DNA from: Cyanobacteriota bacterium
GTDB taxonomy: Bacteria; Cyanobacteriota; Cyanobacteriia; Phormidesmidales; Phormidesmidaceae
Reading direction: 5' to 3'
Assembly: GCA_027619675.1 (NCBI GenBank)
Contig: JAQCHG010000116.1
Coordinates: 1-6,133 of the forward strand
Length of the DNA stretch: 6,133 nucleotides
Made by a program: the position numbers and the translations under genes. Within the stretch, counting starts at the first letter, position 1. Every line of letters starts with the position of its first letter. The notes under the pieces are model-generated. The model made no database searches and had not been told where the DNA came from. It worked only from the letters and a program-made list of their open reading frames with translations. Positions 5,448 through 6,133 of this stretch are shown piece by piece.

Positions 5448-6133
5448 TTAGACGATCGCCGCTGCCGGAAAGGCCGCGATAGCACTCTCGCGGTGTTTCA
5501 ACAGGGTGGCTTTGGGTAATGGCCCTTGCAGGTGGTCCCAGGGGAGGGGTTGGTCGGGGGACCAATCGGTATGGACGTAGAAATCCAGGGGTGGCAGTTG
5601 GCCCTTCATGTCCTTAAAGGCACGGCGGTAGCTGCCCAGGGAATCGCCATACTGGCGCACCTGAAGGAGTAACGGGGCCAGGCGGCGATCGCCTCGGGAA
5701 ATCAGGGTTTGAATCACCGACCAGTTGTAGCTTTCCGGGCGAAAATCGATGCCCTGGGGCCGCAGCTTTTTCTGGAGATACTTGAGCCGCTTTTCCGCCT
5801 CCCGATTCACCCCGTACCACTGGAAGGGGGTGTGGGCCTTGGGCACAAAGGTGCTGCACCCCAGGGTGAGGCGCAGACGGGGAGCCGCCTTTTTCAGGGT
5901 GGCCATCATCGCCACCGTGGCCTCTAGGTCCTCCGGTAGCTCCCCCGGCACCCCGGCCATGCCGTAGAGCTTGAGGGCGCTGAGTCCCCCCGCCTGGGCA
6001 TTCACCGCCGCCGCCACAATGTCCTCGGTGGCGAGTTTTTTGTTGACAATGTGCCGCACCCGCTCCGAGCCACTTTCCACCGCAATGGTGATGGAGCGGG
6101 TGCCGTGGCGGGTGAGGGTGGTCGTCAGCTTGG
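5448..6133 (-). CDS. Radical SAM protein, B12-binding type, C-terminal part (start outside window)
   Basis: The reading frame is open to the right edge, so only the last 227 residues are present. What is visible is the second half of a radical SAM TIM barrel. ITIAVESGSERVRHIVNKKL is the SAM-ribose and methionine contact region. It is followed by KLYGMAGVPGE (about fragment residues 54-64) and TFVPKAHTPFQW (about 94-105), the last typical of B12-binding-domain radical SAM proteins. A helical C-terminal extension carries NWSVIQTLISRGDRRLAPLL and ends near LPWDHL. The CX3CX2C iron-sulfur motif and any cobalamin domain would be encoded beyond 6133 and cannot be checked. The substrate is unknown; cyanobacterial homologues of about 520 residues that I recall are annotated only by family. 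A frame starting at the GTG at 6080 would be artificial, because in-frame homology continues upstream of it. The gene is convergent with the helicase. Confidence 0.88.
   Translation of the reverse strand, partial: KLTTTLTRHGTRSITIAVESGSERVRHIVNKKLATEDIVAAAVNAQAGGLSALKLYGMAGVPGELPEDLEATVAMMATLKKAAPRLRLTLGCSTFVPKAHTPFQWYGVNREAEKRLKYLQKKLRPQGIDFRPESYNWSVIQTLISRGDRRLAPLLLQVRQYGDSLGSYRRAFKDMKGQLPPLDFYVHTDWSPDQPLPWDHLQGPLPKATLLKHRESAIAAFPAAAIV

Overview
The window looks like chromosomal DNA of a GC-rich cyanobacterium. The main evidence is the octamer GCGATCGC (HIP1), which I find nine times in 6.1 kb (starts at 155, 1216, 1256, 2429, 3597, 4326, 5056, 5259, 5685), both inside genes and between them. 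The gene content also fits: a small DUF2834-like membrane protein, a Tag-type glycosylase, a soluble GST and a B12-type radical SAM protein. I cannot name the genus.

Layout. Positions 1-269 hold no gene I can support. At 270-572 (minus) lies a three-helix membrane protein, transcribed away from an XRE/MmyB-like regulator at 681-1476 (plus). A 27-bp dyad at 626-652 lies between the two and is a good operator candidate. The regulator is broken by a +1 shift, most simply one extra C in a five-C run at 1090-1094. Next come tag (1635-2198, plus), which encodes DNA-3-methyladenine glycosylase I, and a convergent GST gene (2285-2890, minus), with a shared 9-bp stem-loop between them. A 383-bp gene-free gap follows, then a tRNA gene with a CAU anticodon (3274-3345, minus). 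A perfect 10-bp-arm palindrome (3419-3441) lies upstream of the tRNA. A RadD-like SF2 helicase with a zinc ribbon occupies 3668-5275 (plus). The window ends in the C-terminal part of a radical SAM protein (5448-6133, minus), whose start lies beyond the right edge.

How the genes relate. There is no long operon; most genes are single and alternate in strand. Two are DNA-repair-type genes (the alkylated-base glycosylase and the RadD-like helicase), but they are 1.5 kb apart with oppositely oriented genes between them, so co-regulation is not implied. The only regulatory pairing the sequence suggests is the divergent regulator/membrane-protein pair. I see no CRISPR array, insertion sequence, prophage or secretion cluster, and no clear new system. 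The observations most worth following are the homopolymer frameshift in the regulator, the divergent dyad, the identity of the CAU tRNA, and the palindrome next to it.
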